Positions 17,322-27,081 of a DNA stretch of 64,000 nucleotides are shown here, piece after piece. Numbering within the stretch: the first letter of the stretch is position 1; each line of letters starts with the position of its first letter. Both the position numbers and the translations under genes were made by a program. Source of the DNA: Pseudoalteromonas rubra (lineage in GTDB: Bacteria; Pseudomonadota; Gammaproteobacteria; Enterobacterales; Alteromonadaceae); NCBI RefSeq assembly GCF_000238295.3, contig NZ_AHCD03000036.1:124001-188000 (forward strand), written 5' to 3'. The notes below the pieces were generated by a model. The model was not told where the DNA came from. It did no database searches and saw only the letters and a program-made list of their open reading frames with translations.

Positions 17322-18014
17322 CTAGCTGGTTTCTTTGTCTAAACGGTAGCCGACCACCATGCCGATCAGCGCGGACAGCAACAAACCGTTAGGCACCTCG
17401 AATTTGTGAAACAGCACGGCACAACCGGCGGATACCAGCACCGCCACGAGCACTGGCGATGATTTTATGGCAGGCACCACCATGGCAATAAAGGTGGCGG
17501 CAATGGCAAATTCGAGTCCAAGGCTTTCGAGATCCGGAATACTGGTGCCAGCCACAATGCCAGCCAGTGTGGACAGGTTCCAGATAACATAGAAAGTGGC
17601 ACCAGAGATCAGCGCATAATCTAACGGGAAATAACCGAGCTCCTTGCGTTTATTCTCGGTCACAGCAAACATTTCATCGGTGAGCAAAAAGGCCATCAGC
17701 ATTCTGTGATGTAAGGGTAAGCCCATTGCATGACTGCGAAAAGTTGCAGAGTAGAGCAAGTGGCGTGAGCTGATCACAGCAGTACTGCCCAAAATGGTCG
17801 CGATACCCCCACTGGCACCTGTCAGCGTCAACGCAGACAGTTGCGCTGCGCCAGCAAAGACCAGCAGCGACATCAGTTGTGATTGCAACGGGCTCAGCCC
17901 GACTTGAATGGCCAATGAACCACATAAAATGCCCCAGGGGATCACGGCAATTGATAAAGGAAGAATGTCAAAAAATGCGGCCAGTTTAATGGATCTGACT
18001 GGTTGTGTATTCAT
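17322..18014 (-). CDS. azlC: AzlC-family branched-chain amino-acid exporter subunit
   Basis: 230 residues, a polytopic inner-membrane protein. AzlC motifs are present: SIAVIPWGILCGSLA, FAGAAQLSAL, SSRHLLYSATFRSH and FLLTDEMFAV. It is the larger subunit of the AzlCD exporter and the first gene of a two-gene operon with azlD. The specific substrate is not shown by sequence. Confidence 0.9.
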   Translation of the reverse strand: MNTQPVRSIKLAAFFDILPLSIAVIPWGILCGSLAIQVGLSPLQSQLMSLLVFAGAAQLSALTLTGASGGIATILGSTAVISSRHLLYSATFRSHAMGLPLHHRMLMAFLLTDEMFAVTENKRKELGYFPLDYALISGATFYVIWNLSTLAGIVAGTSIPDLESLGLEFAIAATFIAMVVPAIKSSPVLVAVLVSAGCAVLFHKFEVPNGLLLSALIGMVVGYRLDKETS

Positions 18015-18337
18015 CGTTTGCTCCGTGCTTATGGTGCCATCAATCTAAGCGAAGGTTGCACTTAACTGAGCGGCGTTATTTCGCAGAGGTTGAGGGGTCG
18101 TGCTGTTTTCAGAATACTGTACCTGTACTGGTGCATCACTGCAATAATAGCCATTTTAGAAAGTGAAGTGTTTTCAATGTTGTACTATTTTGATTCGGGC
18201 ATTCTTAGCTGCGGTTTTATAGGTATAGGGTAAGCTAAATTTGAAATGTATACTTAGCGACCGATTGGAGGGGAGTCGATGTATTTCTGACTGCTGGTAG
18301 GGCCAAACAAGCTGCAATAGTGTCTGGCCCAAAGAGG
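18015..18337. other. Intergenic region, azlC to small exported protein
   Basis: About 320 bp. It should hold the azlC promoter and the 3' end of the minus-strand gene at 18338. I see no clear terminator, repeat or additional gene. Confidence 0.3.
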
Positions 18338-18658
18338 TTAGTAGTCCTGATACAAATAATGTATCTTCTGGCTTTTATCTGGTTCACAGGAAGGGTAACC
18401 AATTTTGATGACTGTCCCTGTAGCCGCTGCCGCCAGCAGCATGGCAGAATTCATGTCCGCGGCACCATCGGACAGTTCATAGTACCAATAGGTATTTCCA
18501 TTGTTCGCGTCTTTTTTACATTCATCTCCTTTCAGTCGAAAGTTGACTCTTGTATCAGTAGGGTAGATACGCTCAACGGTTCCTACTCCTTTAGCTGCCA
18601 GCGCCGACGGTGCCAGTGGCAATAACAGAGAAAATGCTAACATTAGTTTGATATTCAA
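18338..18658 (-). CDS. Small exported protein, paralogue of 16514-16834
   Basis: 106 residues, the same length as its paralogue. It shares LLLPLAP.ALAAKG, VERIYP, FRLKGDECKK, NTYWYYELS, GYPSC and YLYQDY. The start is a TTG at 18658, preceded by AAGGAGCAAGC. A later ATG would remove the basic N-terminus that the paralogue keeps. The signal peptide ends near residue 22. The function is unknown. It is 55 bp upstream in coordinates from the large histidine kinase gene, on the same strand. Confidence 0.8.
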   Translation of the reverse strand: MNIKLMLAFSLLLPLAPSALAAKGVGTVERIYPTDTRVNFRLKGDECKKDANNGNTYWYYELSDGAADMNSAMLLAAAATGTVIKIGYPSCEPDKSQKIHYLYQDY

Positions 18659-18712
18659 AGCTTGCTCCTTGAGGTTATTAAAGGGGTCTGTTATCCCTTT
18701 TCAGTATGAAAC

Positions 18713-21700
18713 TTAGTCGTTCAGCCGGTTTTGATGATCTAATTGTGCGGTACCACTGGTGCTCGGGAGCACTATGGTATAACGGCAACCCTGTCCGGCC
18801 TCACTTTGGCATTCTATGGTGCCTTTGAGTTTTTGAGTCACAATATTAAAGACAATGTGCATCCCTAGTCCAGTCCCACCGCTGCTGCGTCGGGTGGTGT
18901 AAAATGGTTCAAAGACTTTATCCCGCGTTTCTTCGCTCATGCCGACGCCATCATCAGATACCGTCCAGATGAGCTGCTGCGATTGGGGGTTAACCGCAAT
19001 GCAGAGAGTACCGGGTTGTTTTCCATCATCGAATCCATGTTTAATGGCATTGTCGACCAGATTTGTGAGGATCTGGGCAATGGCACCCGGGTAAGTAGAC
19101 AAGCGGGCCTCTGCCGGAAAGTCGGTTGTTACTGTGACCTGGGTATGCTTCCATTTGGGGTGTAAACTGGTCAGCACATCGTTGAGATAATCCGGCAGGT
19201 TGATGGTACTGAGCTCTTCTATGGACTGGTCAACAGCCACTTGCTTGAAGTTTTTCACCAGCTGCGCTGCACGATTCAGGTTCGATTCCAGCAATTGCAG
19301 ACTTTCTTTCAGTGTGGCAAGAAACTGCTCCAGATTGTCTTTGCTGAGTCGCGCGTCAGCCAGTTTTTGCTCGCATTCTGCCAGTGCTTTACTGGCATAA
19401 GAGCCAGCCGTAATGCCAATCCCAAGCGGCGTATTAATTTCATGGGCAACGCCGGATACCAGGCGGCCCAGTCCCGCCATTTTTTCCTGTTGTACCAGTT
19501 GTTGCTGAGTGACTTTGAGGTCTTCGTGGGCCGTTTGTAACTGGTTGAAGGTGCTCTCAAGCTGGGCCACAGCGTCTGCGTTTGCCAGGGCAATGGCGGT
19601 GTAGTTGGCGATTGTGCGCAACATTTGCACATCGTTATCGCTGAAAGCATGTGGCTTAAAGCTCTGCACGGTCAGGCAGCCAATGGTCCGGGTATCAATA
19701 ATCAGAGGCAGGTATACCAGCGACTCACTCTCGGCACCGCTGACAGGCGCAGCAATGTAGTTAACAAACTGCGTCAGCTCACTGATCTGATTGACCCTGA
19801 GCTCTTTTTGGTGGGTGACGCACCAGACAGCGGGGCGCTGGGTGTCGGACAAAGCATATTCAAATTCGGGTAGCTGTTGCCCTTTTTCAATCGCCAGACG
19901 ACAGGATATGCGCTGATTTTCGGTGTCCAGAATGCCGACTACAAAGACGTCTGCGCCCATCAACTCATTCACGTGTTTATAGACACGTTCCAGCACCGAC
20001 GAGAGATCTAATGTGGAGGTGATGTCTTTGCCTATGGTGCCCAGCATGGTGATATTTTCAGTGCGCGACTGAACCAGGTTATCCAGCACAACTTGTTGCT
20101 GCTTAAGTTCTTTTATCCGCCACAGATACGCCCGGTATAACAAAGTGGTGATCAGCAACAGCAGCCCTAGGCGAAACCACCAGGTCTCATACCAGGCCGG
20201 TAACTGAGTAATAGCCAGAGTGAGCTGGTGCTGACTCCATTGTCCTTTGCGGTTGCTGCCCTTAATCCTGAGCTGGTAGTCGCCAGGGGGCAACTGGGAA
20301 TAGCTGATATGGCGTTTGTTGGCATCCACCTGGATCCAGTCGTCATCATAGCCTATGAGCTGGTAGGCATAGAGATTGCTGTGTGGTGCCGTATAGTCCA
20401 GTGCCGCAAACTCAACGGAAAAGCTGCGGGTATTGGGTTGCAGGGTCAGTTGGTTTGTGTTGGTTACGGGGTGATTGTTGACCGCCAGTTCACTGATCAC
20501 AAGGGGAGGATGATAGTCCCAGGGGGTCCACAGCTCAGGGCGTAACAAGAGGATCCCTTTCGTACCGCCAAACAGTAAAGTGCCATTACGCAGCTTAATG
20601 TAGGAGCCTGTCCACATGGTGCCGGTATCCCAGTCATCGGCGACGCTTAAGTCTGCAAAGCGGCGATTCACGGGGTCTATCCAGCCATAGCCGTTCCAGA
20701 GACGTCCCTGATCATCTTCCAGCAGGTTACCTGCAGTGCCGGTTGGTCTGCCCACTAATTGATCCAGCGATTCGAACTGGGCGTGGTGGCCGTCAAAGTG
20801 GACCAGCTTGTCGAGGCCATGGGGCGTGGCGACCAGCAGGTGTCCCTGACTATCAATTAGCAGGCTATTGATATAATTGTCAGACAAGGTCTCAGTGGTA
20901 CCAGCCTGGGCACTGATCTCCGTGACACTGTGTGCGGCTAAGTCGAGCACAAACAAGCCATTACGGGTCCCTACCCACAGGTAATTGGGTGCCGCGTAGG
21001 TCATACTCAGCACTGATTTTCCGGGCAAAATGGTGTGATCAGTGAAGTGATTTAAAGTCTGGATCTGGCGCGTATTAATGTCCATAAGGGCCAGTCCTTC
21101 GCCGGTGCCGACCCACAATTGGCCGCCAGGAGTTTCCTGCAAGGTGACAACCTGGTAGCCGGGCAGGCCATCGGCTTTGCTGAAGCGCGTGAAATGTTGG
21201 GTATCAGGATCAAAATGGTATAACCCGGTGTTTGCCGAGCCGACCCAGATATTGCCATCAAAGGTTTGGCGGATCGTCCGGGCATAGCCATCGGCGAGTT
21301 TGGTTGGATCCGATGGATCGGGGCGGTGGCCGGCCACCACGCCGATCTGCGGATCTATGATGTCGATCCCCGTTTGCGCATTGCCAACCCATATCATGCC
21401 GTTACTGAGCTCGGCAAAGCTGCGCACATCGACATGGCTTAGCGAATTTGGGTAGTTGAGTCGTCGAACAAAGGTTCTGAACGCGCCATTGTGGGGATTG
21501 TGGCGATTGAGTCCATTGCCCCAGGTGCCTGCCCAGATAAGTCCGGACGCATCAACGAGCAGGGCGCCCATAGAGTCAAGGTTAATGCTGTAGGGGTTCA
21601 GGGGATCATGACGAATATGACGCTTTACCGCGCCGGTTGTGGCATCCACCACGGTGATGCCGCCACCGGACGTGCCTAACCAGATCTCCTGGTCATTGGG

Positions 21701-22693
21701 TTGTGCAATGCCGTTGACCCAGTGATAACTGAGACTGGAGGGATCATCCGGGCGATGCGTGATCCGCTTGACCTGATCAGAGCCGGGCACGAAAAACGCC
21801 GCGCCATGATCTGTGGTGCCAATCCAGATGGATCGATCAGTCGCCTGGAACAGTCGAAATACGTTCTGATGGTTAAAGGCTGGCAGGGTTTTGCCAGTCA
21901 ATGGCTGCTTCCAGTTTACATTCTGCGTTGCCCGCAAAGCAGGTAAGGTGATGCGGCACAAACCACTTTTGCTGCCCAGCCATAAGGTATCTGTGTCTGT
22001 CAGCAAGACGGAGCGGAGCCTGGGTTGCTGCAGTGGTATATCACAGCCCTCAACATGCAGCCGCGTTACCTGACCTGTTTGTGCCTGGATATGCGCCAGC
22101 CCGCTGTCTGTGGCAACATACAGATTACCCTGATTGTCGCCTGTCAGTGAACGCACTGTGTTGTGAGGCAGACTATCTGTTGCTGAGCGGTGATGTATGA
22201 AGCGGCTGAACTGGCCACTTTTGGGATCATAGACAGACACGCCATCAGAGAAGGTGCCGACCCAGATCCGCCCGTCCTGGGCGGTCCATAATGTACGTAC
22301 AAAATTGCCAGACAGACTCATCTGGTCTCGTGGATCATGCTGAAAAGGCACAAACCGGTAGCCATCGTGACGGATCAGGCCAAATTGGGTGCCGATCCAG
22401 ATAAATCCATCCCGGTCCTGAGCCAGCGCGGTGACCACCCCTTTGGGGATTTGCTCGTTGTCACCTATGGTCTGAAAAATCAGTTCACCGGTGTTGAAAA
22501 ACGGTGTGTTTACCCTGGTTGTTTGCGTCTGCGCTATGTTCGTCTGAGAGACTGGAGCAGTGGCCCAACTCAGATTGGAAATCAGGTAAGTACATGACAA
22601 TAAAGTAATCAGAATTGCATGCCATACACGCCTTAATGTTGTCACTGCCAACCCTCCGGTATCAGTGTGTTGAGGTGATACCAATACATCCAT
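18713..22693 (-). CDS. Giant propeller-type sensor histidine kinase with GAF domain
   Basis: 1326 residues. An N-terminal signal anchor (~22-45) precedes two-component-regulator propeller repeats (~70-740) with recurring WVGT and DGRIW blades. A Y_Y_Y domain (~750-830), a transmembrane segment (~840-858), a GAF domain (~895-1045), a coiled coil, then HisKA with His1084 (VAHEINTPLG) follow. The HATPase has NLVDNAIKHG and GGTGLGMHIV. No receiver or AraC output domain is fused, unlike many hybrid sensors of this type. It likely senses an extracellular ligand in the periplasm. The nearest candidate partner is the response regulator at 23600. Confidence 0.9.
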   Translation of the reverse strand: MDVLVSPQHTDTGGLAVTTLRRVWHAILITLLSCTYLISNLSWATAPVSQTNIAQTQTTRVNTPFFNTGELIFQTIGDNEQIPKGVVTALAQDRDGFIWIGTQFGLIRHDGYRFVPFQHDPRDQMSLSGNFVRTLWTAQDGRIWVGTFSDGVSVYDPKSGQFSRFIHHRSATDSLPHNTVRSLTGDNQGNLYVATDSGLAHIQAQTGQVTRLHVEGCDIPLQQPRLRSVLLTDTDTLWLGSKSGLCRITLPALRATQNVNWKQPLTGKTLPAFNHQNVFRLFQATDRSIWIGTTDHGAAFFVPGSDQVKRITHRPDDPSSLSYHWVNGIAQPNDQEIWLGTSGGGITVVDATTGAVKRHIRHDPLNPYSINLDSMGALLVDASGLIWAGTWGNGLNRHNPHNGAFRTFVRRLNYPNSLSHVDVRSFAELSNGMIWVGNAQTGIDIIDPQIGVVAGHRPDPSDPTKLADGYARTIRQTFDGNIWVGSANTGLYHFDPDTQHFTRFSKADGLPGYQVVTLQETPGGQLWVGTGEGLALMDINTRQIQTLNHFTDHTILPGKSVLSMTYAAPNYLWVGTRNGLFVLDLAAHSVTEISAQAGTTETLSDNYINSLLIDSQGHLLVATPHGLDKLVHFDGHHAQFESLDQLVGRPTGTAGNLLEDDQGRLWNGYGWIDPVNRRFADLSVADDWDTGTMWTGSYIKLRNGTLLFGGTKGILLLRPELWTPWDYHPPLVISELAVNNHPVTNTNQLTLQPNTRSFSVEFAALDYTAPHSNLYAYQLIGYDDDWIQVDANKRHISYSQLPPGDYQLRIKGSNRKGQWSQHQLTLAITQLPAWYETWWFRLGLLLLITTLLYRAYLWRIKELKQQQVVLDNLVQSRTENITMLGTIGKDITSTLDLSSVLERVYKHVNELMGADVFVVGILDTENQRISCRLAIEKGQQLPEFEYALSDTQRPAVWCVTHQKELRVNQISELTQFVNYIAAPVSGAESESLVYLPLIIDTRTIGCLTVQSFKPHAFSDNDVQMLRTIANYTAIALANADAVAQLESTFNQLQTAHEDLKVTQQQLVQQEKMAGLGRLVSGVAHEINTPLGIGITAGSYASKALAECEQKLADARLSKDNLEQFLATLKESLQLLESNLNRAAQLVKNFKQVAVDQSIEELSTINLPDYLNDVLTSLHPKWKHTQVTVTTDFPAEARLSTYPGAIAQILTNLVDNAIKHGFDDGKQPGTLCIAVNPQSQQLIWTVSDDGVGMSEETRDKVFEPFYTTRRSSGGTGLGMHIVFNIVTQKLKGTIECQSEAGQGCRYTIVLPSTSGTAQLDHQNRLND

Positions 22694-22729
22694 AACCAGT
22701 ATAGATGACCTACCATGACTGGAGAGTCG

Positions 22730-23530
22730 TTATTCTGGCTTAGCCTGCTTAATGGCTTCAAGGTAACGACTTTCCACAAAATTTTTCTCTTTACTCAGGT
22801 GTTTCAGTTTTTGCCGGGTTTGTTCAAGCTCGGTTTTCAGGGCGGCCACTTCTGCACTGCTGCCGTCCCCTTCGTGTTCTACGGAGAGTTGATCTATCAA
22901 CTGATTCTGCTCCTCGATCTGACGTTTGTACTGGTTGAGCAATGTCTGAGTTTGCTGATCGCTCATGGTATTGGCGGAGGTACTGGCCTTGGTTTGCTTC
23001 AGTTGTTCCAGCTCTTCTTGTAATTGCGTATTGGCCTGGCGCAAGGTATCAGTAGACTGGAACTGATGCTCCAGTTTGGAGCTGACGTGCTGGAGCTTTT
23101 TGTCACTGTTGTCGAGCTCGCCTTTGAGGCGTTTAATGAGCTTATGAGAGCGGATCAGCTTTTTATTTAACTCATTGATGGAGCCTTGCTCTTCTTTGGT
23201 GATGTGATCAGCGGTGGATGCGCGGATCTGTGACAACTGATTTTCCAGCGTCATTTGCACTTGCAAAAGTTCAGAGATAGTCTGGCTATGCTGCTGAGAA
23301 AACTGGCTGGCACGGGCCACGGCTTCACGGCACTGTGCAAGTAGTTCATCATTGGCTGGAGCCCCCTGCTTGTGGTTCAAAAAAGTCCCGGCAAAATGAC
23401 GAAACTCTCTTAAAATCAACAACAAAATATAGAACCAGGCCGCCAGGATCAAAAGCCCCACATTCAGTGCTACGTATTGGTAAACTTCGAGAGGAACCAT
23501 GAGCTGAGATACGCCGCTTTTGTTTATCAA
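22730..23530 (-). CDS. Membrane-anchored coiled-coil protein
   Basis: 266 residues. One transmembrane segment lies near the N-terminus (~18-42, VGLLILAAWFYILLLIL). The rest is almost wholly predicted coiled coil, rich in Q, E, K and L with heptad character. It has no enzymatic motif. It lies between the histidine kinase (37 bp downstream, same strand) and the divergent response regulator, so it may scaffold that system. The function is not known. Confidence 0.75.
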   Translation of the reverse strand: MINKSGVSQLMVPLEVYQYVALNVGLLILAAWFYILLLILREFRHFAGTFLNHKQGAPANDELLAQCREAVARASQFSQQHSQTISELLQVQMTLENQLSQIRASTADHITKEEQGSINELNKKLIRSHKLIKRLKGELDNSDKKLQHVSSKLEHQFQSTDTLRQANTQLQEELEQLKQTKASTSANTMSDQQTQTLLNQYKRQIEEQNQLIDQLSVEHEGDGSSAEVAALKTELEQTRQKLKHLSKEKNFVESRYLEAIKQAKPE

Positions 23531-23599
23531 TAAGATAAGTTTAGTTTTCGTTCAAAATTCTGCCTATACTGAAGAAGAATAATTGCGTTAGGGTAAAGA

Positions 23600-24499
23600 G
23601 TGAAAGTTCTGATCGTTGACGACAGCCATGCGACCTGTGAGATCATCCGCCGGGCCTTGCAACAGTTTGAGTACCGCAAGCTGCTTTTGCAGTGTGCCAG
23701 TCGCGTTGATGATGCGTTGGCACAGATAACCAGCTGGCAGCCCCAAATCATTTTGACCGACTGGCACATGCCGGATAAAACCGGCATAGAGTTGCTGGAG
23801 TTGGTGCGTGTCAGTCACCCTGATCTCCCCGTGGCGATGATCTCCACGGTCGATGATACGGCACAGATTGACTATGCGACCTCGTTGGGCTGTGCTTTTT
23901 TCCTGTCTAAACCTTTCAGTGATGATGCTCTGCGTAGCGCCATTATGCCTCTGGTGCTGGAGCAGGAAGCCAATGAAGTGATTGTTGAGGATGAAGCGGT
24001 GCCACTCAGAGAGGAGCTGGCTTTGCCGAAAACCGATTTACTTGAGCGGCTGATGCAAAAAAACATCAGTAACTCACTTGTGTTAAAACCCATCAAAGCT
24101 CAGCAACTGGATGAAAGCAAAGTGCCTTGTATGATGGTGGTCTATGCTGAGCGGGGCAGTCAGAAACCGCGGGTGATTGGGGTGTTAGATATTTATGCGG
24201 CGTGTGTGTTAGCCAGCAGCTTGCAAGTGATCCCACAAGAAGAAGCCCACAAAGCCATTCATTTAAATCAGGTGAATCCACAAATTATGGCTGCCTGCAA
24301 AGAGGCGTTGGCCAAAACGGCGTATGCATTCGTCGATAAACAAAGCAAAATGAGTCTGTTTGTCAGAAGTTGCTCTTTCCTAACTAAAACCCACCCCAAA
24401 CTGGAGCGCTTGTATCAGTATCCACTCGACAGTCGAATTGATTTAAGTTGTGAGCGAGAGGGAATGGCACAAGGTAAGATGTTGATTGTTGGGGTGTGA
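23600..24499 (+). CDS. Response regulator with unassigned C-terminal domain
   Basis: 299 residues with a GTG start. The receiver domain (~1-125) has the acidic pair DD at 7-8, phospho-acceptor Asp54 (LTDWHMPDKTG), Thr/Ser in ISTVDD and Lys in FLSKPF. The C-terminal ~150 residues are not a helix-turn-helix, GGDEF or EAL domain. GVLDIYAACVLASSLQVIP loosely resembles CheX/CheC-type phosphatase domains, but this is a weak guess. It is divergent from the coiled-coil protein, 69 bp away, and probably belongs to the same signalling system. Confidence 0.8.
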   Translation: MKVLIVDDSHATCEIIRRALQQFEYRKLLLQCASRVDDALAQITSWQPQIILTDWHMPDKTGIELLELVRVSHPDLPVAMISTVDDTAQIDYATSLGCAFFLSKPFSDDALRSAIMPLVLEQEANEVIVEDEAVPLREELALPKTDLLERLMQKNISNSLVLKPIKAQQLDESKVPCMMVVYAERGSQKPRVIGVLDIYAACVLASSLQVIPQEEAHKAIHLNQVNPQIMAACKEALAKTAYAFVDKQSKMSLFVRSCSFLTKTHPKLERLYQYPLDSRIDLSCEREGMAQGKMLIVGV

Positions 24500-24586
24500 T
24501 GCCCTTTCAACACCCTTCACCGATACATTGACTCTGTGCGTCGATCCGATATAGTCGTAATTGACGGAAAAACACCCAGGAGGATA

Positions 24587-24631
24587 ATGATGATAGTAAC
24601 CAAACCGACCGGGCAGACTGGCCTCAACTGA
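24587..24631 (+). CDS. Possible 14-codon leader peptide upstream of the rsgA paralogue
   Basis: A strong AGGAGG at 24579-24584 precedes ATGATG. The frame encodes MMIVTKPTGQTGLN and stops at 24631. A hairpin, CCAATTT with AAATTGG, follows at ~24634-24660. It may be a leader, a remnant of a truncated gene, or chance. Only the ribosome site argues for translation. Confidence 0.25.
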   Translation: MMIVTKPTGQTGLN

Positions 24632-24760
24632 TACCAATTTCACTTAATAAAGCAAATTGGTTTAACTAAATTTAATCTAGCCAGCACTTCTTTTCGCCCG
24701 GTATCTACCGGGGCGCGCAGCCCCTTTCTCAAGTATTAACATCATTGTTAAGGGGTCGTC

Positions 24761-25801
24761 ATGACCAATTTTCAGATACTCGCTAGCTTAGGCTGGACAC
24801 CCTTTTTTCAACAACAGCTCACACTGGAAGAGTGGAGTAATGCCAGCCCTGTGCGTGTAGTCTCAGTACACCGAAGCTGTATTTCAGTGCAAAGCGACAC
24901 TGGGTTCTTTGTCTTGTCATTAACACCTGCCATGGATACACTCGCCGTTGGCGACTGGATACTGCTGGACAATCAGCAACGATATATCCGCTTGCTGGAA
25001 CGGCAAAGTTGTTTCAGACGTAAGGCGCCAGGGACACAGAGGGCGTGGCAGTTAATCTCGGCAAATGTCGATACTGCCTTTATTTTGTGTTCACTGAACG
25101 AAGATTTTAATCTTAACCGACTGGAGCGGTACCTGGCACTGGTGCACAGTGCGAGCGTACAAGCCGTCATTTTGCTGACTAAGGCCGATCAGGTTGATCA
25201 TACGGATCAGGCGCTCACCTTGGTGCGTGAGCTTGACGCCAGCCTGGATGTGCTGGCGCTAAACACGCAAGCGTCCGACTGTGCTGAACGTTTGTCTCCC
25301 TGGCTTACCAAAGGTCAGACGGTGGTATTGCTGGGGTCATCGGGCGTCGGCAAGTCAACGTTGACAAATACGCTGATGAAGGCACAGCATCAGCAAACTG
25401 GCAGGATCCGTGAGGACGACGGAAAAGGGCGGCACACAACCACGCACCGGGAGTTGGTTGCCTTGCCATCGGGTGGTTTGTTGCTCGATACGCCGGGGAT
25501 GCGGGAATTGCAACTGGGTGGTTGCGACGCGGGGATCAGTTCGGCGTTCGCTGATATAGAACAGCTTAGTGAGCAATGTCGGTTTAGTGACTGCCAACAC
25601 GATCAGGAACCCGGGTGTGCGGTACATCGCGCAGTTGAATCTGGCGCGCTGAGTCAGAGGCGGTTGAATAATTACCTTAAGTTGAACCGAGAGAATGCCT
25701 TTAATACATCCACCATGGCGCAAAGACGTGCCAAAGAGAAGTCGTTTGGCAAACTGGTTAGGCAAATAGTGAAAGACAGGGAGCGATTTAAAGCGTCTTA
25801 G
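24761..25801 (+). CDS. rsgA: RsgA/YjeQ-family ribosome-associated GTPase (probable paralogue)
   Basis: 346 residues with the circularly permuted GTPase order of RsgA. An N-terminal OB-fold part (~1-75) is followed by G4 (LLTKADQVD), G1 (GSSGVGKSTLTNTL) and G3 (LLDTPGMREL). A C-terminal zinc motif with CRFSDCQHDQEPGC is present. RsgA assists late maturation of the 30S subunit. This copy is not in the usual psd/orn context, and many Alteromonadales carry a second copy, so it may be a paralogue. It has a good terminator at 25809-25843. Confidence 0.85.
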   Translation: MTNFQILASLGWTPFFQQQLTLEEWSNASPVRVVSVHRSCISVQSDTGFFVLSLTPAMDTLAVGDWILLDNQQRYIRLLERQSCFRRKAPGTQRAWQLISANVDTAFILCSLNEDFNLNRLERYLALVHSASVQAVILLTKADQVDHTDQALTLVRELDASLDVLALNTQASDCAERLSPWLTKGQTVVLLGSSGVGKSTLTNTLMKAQHQQTGRIREDDGKGRHTTTHRELVALPSGGLLLDTPGMRELQLGGCDAGISSAFADIEQLSEQCRFSDCQHDQEPGCAVHRAVESGALSQRRLNNYLKLNRENAFNTSTMAQRRAKEKSFGKLVRQIVKDRERFKAS

Positions 25802-25808
25802 TACGTGT

Positions 25809-25843
25809 GTCAGGCCATGCCCAGCGCATAGCCTGACGTTTTT
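25809..25843 (+). terminator. Terminator after the rsgA paralogue
   Basis: GTCAGGC (25809-25815) pairs with GCCTGAC (25831-25837). An inner ATGC/GCAT extends the stem past a one-base mismatch. The U-tract TTTTT follows at 25839-25843. Confidence 0.8.
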
Positions 25844-25884
25844 AATTAATACAGCCACTTAAAGACCTATCCCAAAGGAGTACT

Positions 25885-27081
25885 ATGTCAATGGCAAATA
25901 GAAAACTAAAGCGCTGTGTTGCGGGACTTTTTGTCGCATTTGGTATGAGCGGCATGATAGCCGGATGCGCAACGTCTGATGAGCCGGCTGAAGGCGCTGC
26001 TTTGCTGCATCGTTATGTAGATAACCAAAATGGTATCGATGGGCTGGATAATGTTCGGCGACTGTTATTTGATGACACCGGCAGGGTGTTGTATGCCGTC
26101 AGTGCGGATGATGATGCATTGACTGCATATCGTGTTGCCGATGATAACGCTTTGACTATGCTGGATATGATCTCAGGTGAGCGCGCTCGCGGTATGCTTA
26201 CCGGTGCATCGGATATGACGTTTTCGGGGGCCGACAGGGCTATTCAGGTTGTTAGCTTTTACAGTGGCGCGGTTGCTCAGTTTCAGCTGGATCGCAATGA
26301 TACATTGATTTTGCAGTCTGCTTTATCTGACCGAATTGATATCCAGCGCGTGTTTAAACAGGGTAAGCCCATTTCAACACAAGAGGATAAGCTGGCTCTG
26401 TTGGGGCCATATGCCATTGTTGGTAATGCCGCTGGCACCAGTTATGTGGCAGCCAATATGTCTCAGGCATTGGTACGACTGACTTCCACACAGGGGCAGC
26501 TGAGCACACATCAGATAATTCGGGCTGACCAGGTTAATGCGCTGCGTGGCGCAGTGTCGGTCGCGCAAGCTGATAGCGGCCTGAAAGTTGCTGTGGCGGG
26601 CATGCAGGCAAATCAAATTGCGCTGTTTGAGGTCTCAGATACACAGCCGCTTAAGTTGCAACAAACCTTGCCCGTCGGGCAGCAAAAAGCGTTAATCGAG
26701 CCGGTATTTGTGACCTTTTTGCCAGGGACCGAACGTTTGTTTGTGGCGGATAAGCACAGTGTATTTATCTATTCCCCGGATCCGCAGGGTAATTATATAT
26801 CCCCGACGGAGCTGACGGTGTCAGATACCCAAAAGCTGGCCGCTGTGTCACGTTTGGCTTTTGGCCCAGCAGGGCAATGTATGCTGGCGTTGTCGGAGTC
26901 TGCGGATCAGGTTCATATTTTTAGACGCAAAAGAGATACCCATTGGCAGTACTTGTCACAACTTGATGTAGGTGGCGCCCAGGCACCCACCTCTGCTGCG
27001 TTTATCTCTCAAGACAAGGTAGCAATCAGCTTTGCCAGGAGCGACGCGATCCATATCTACGCAAATGTATGTGGCCAGTGA
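25885..27081 (+). CDS. Beta-propeller lipoprotein
   Basis: 398 residues. The lipobox MIAGC places the lipidated Cys at ~28, after a signal peptide. The remainder is a set of ~40-residue repeats such as LDNVRRLLFDDTGRVLYAVS, typical of seven-bladed lactonase/YncE-like propellers. It is probably anchored in the outer membrane facing the periplasm. No catalytic residues can be assigned. An AAAGGAG ribosome site precedes the ATG, and ATG at codon 3 is a possible alternative start. Confidence 0.75.
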   Translation: MSMANRKLKRCVAGLFVAFGMSGMIAGCATSDEPAEGAALLHRYVDNQNGIDGLDNVRRLLFDDTGRVLYAVSADDDALTAYRVADDNALTMLDMISGERARGMLTGASDMTFSGADRAIQVVSFYSGAVAQFQLDRNDTLILQSALSDRIDIQRVFKQGKPISTQEDKLALLGPYAIVGNAAGTSYVAANMSQALVRLTSTQGQLSTHQIIRADQVNALRGAVSVAQADSGLKVAVAGMQANQIALFEVSDTQPLKLQQTLPVGQQKALIEPVFVTFLPGTERLFVADKHSVFIYSPDPQGNYISPTELTVSDTQKLAAVSRLAFGPAGQCMLALSESADQVHIFRRKRDTHWQYLSQLDVGGAQAPTSAAFISQDKVAISFARSDAIHIYANVCGQ

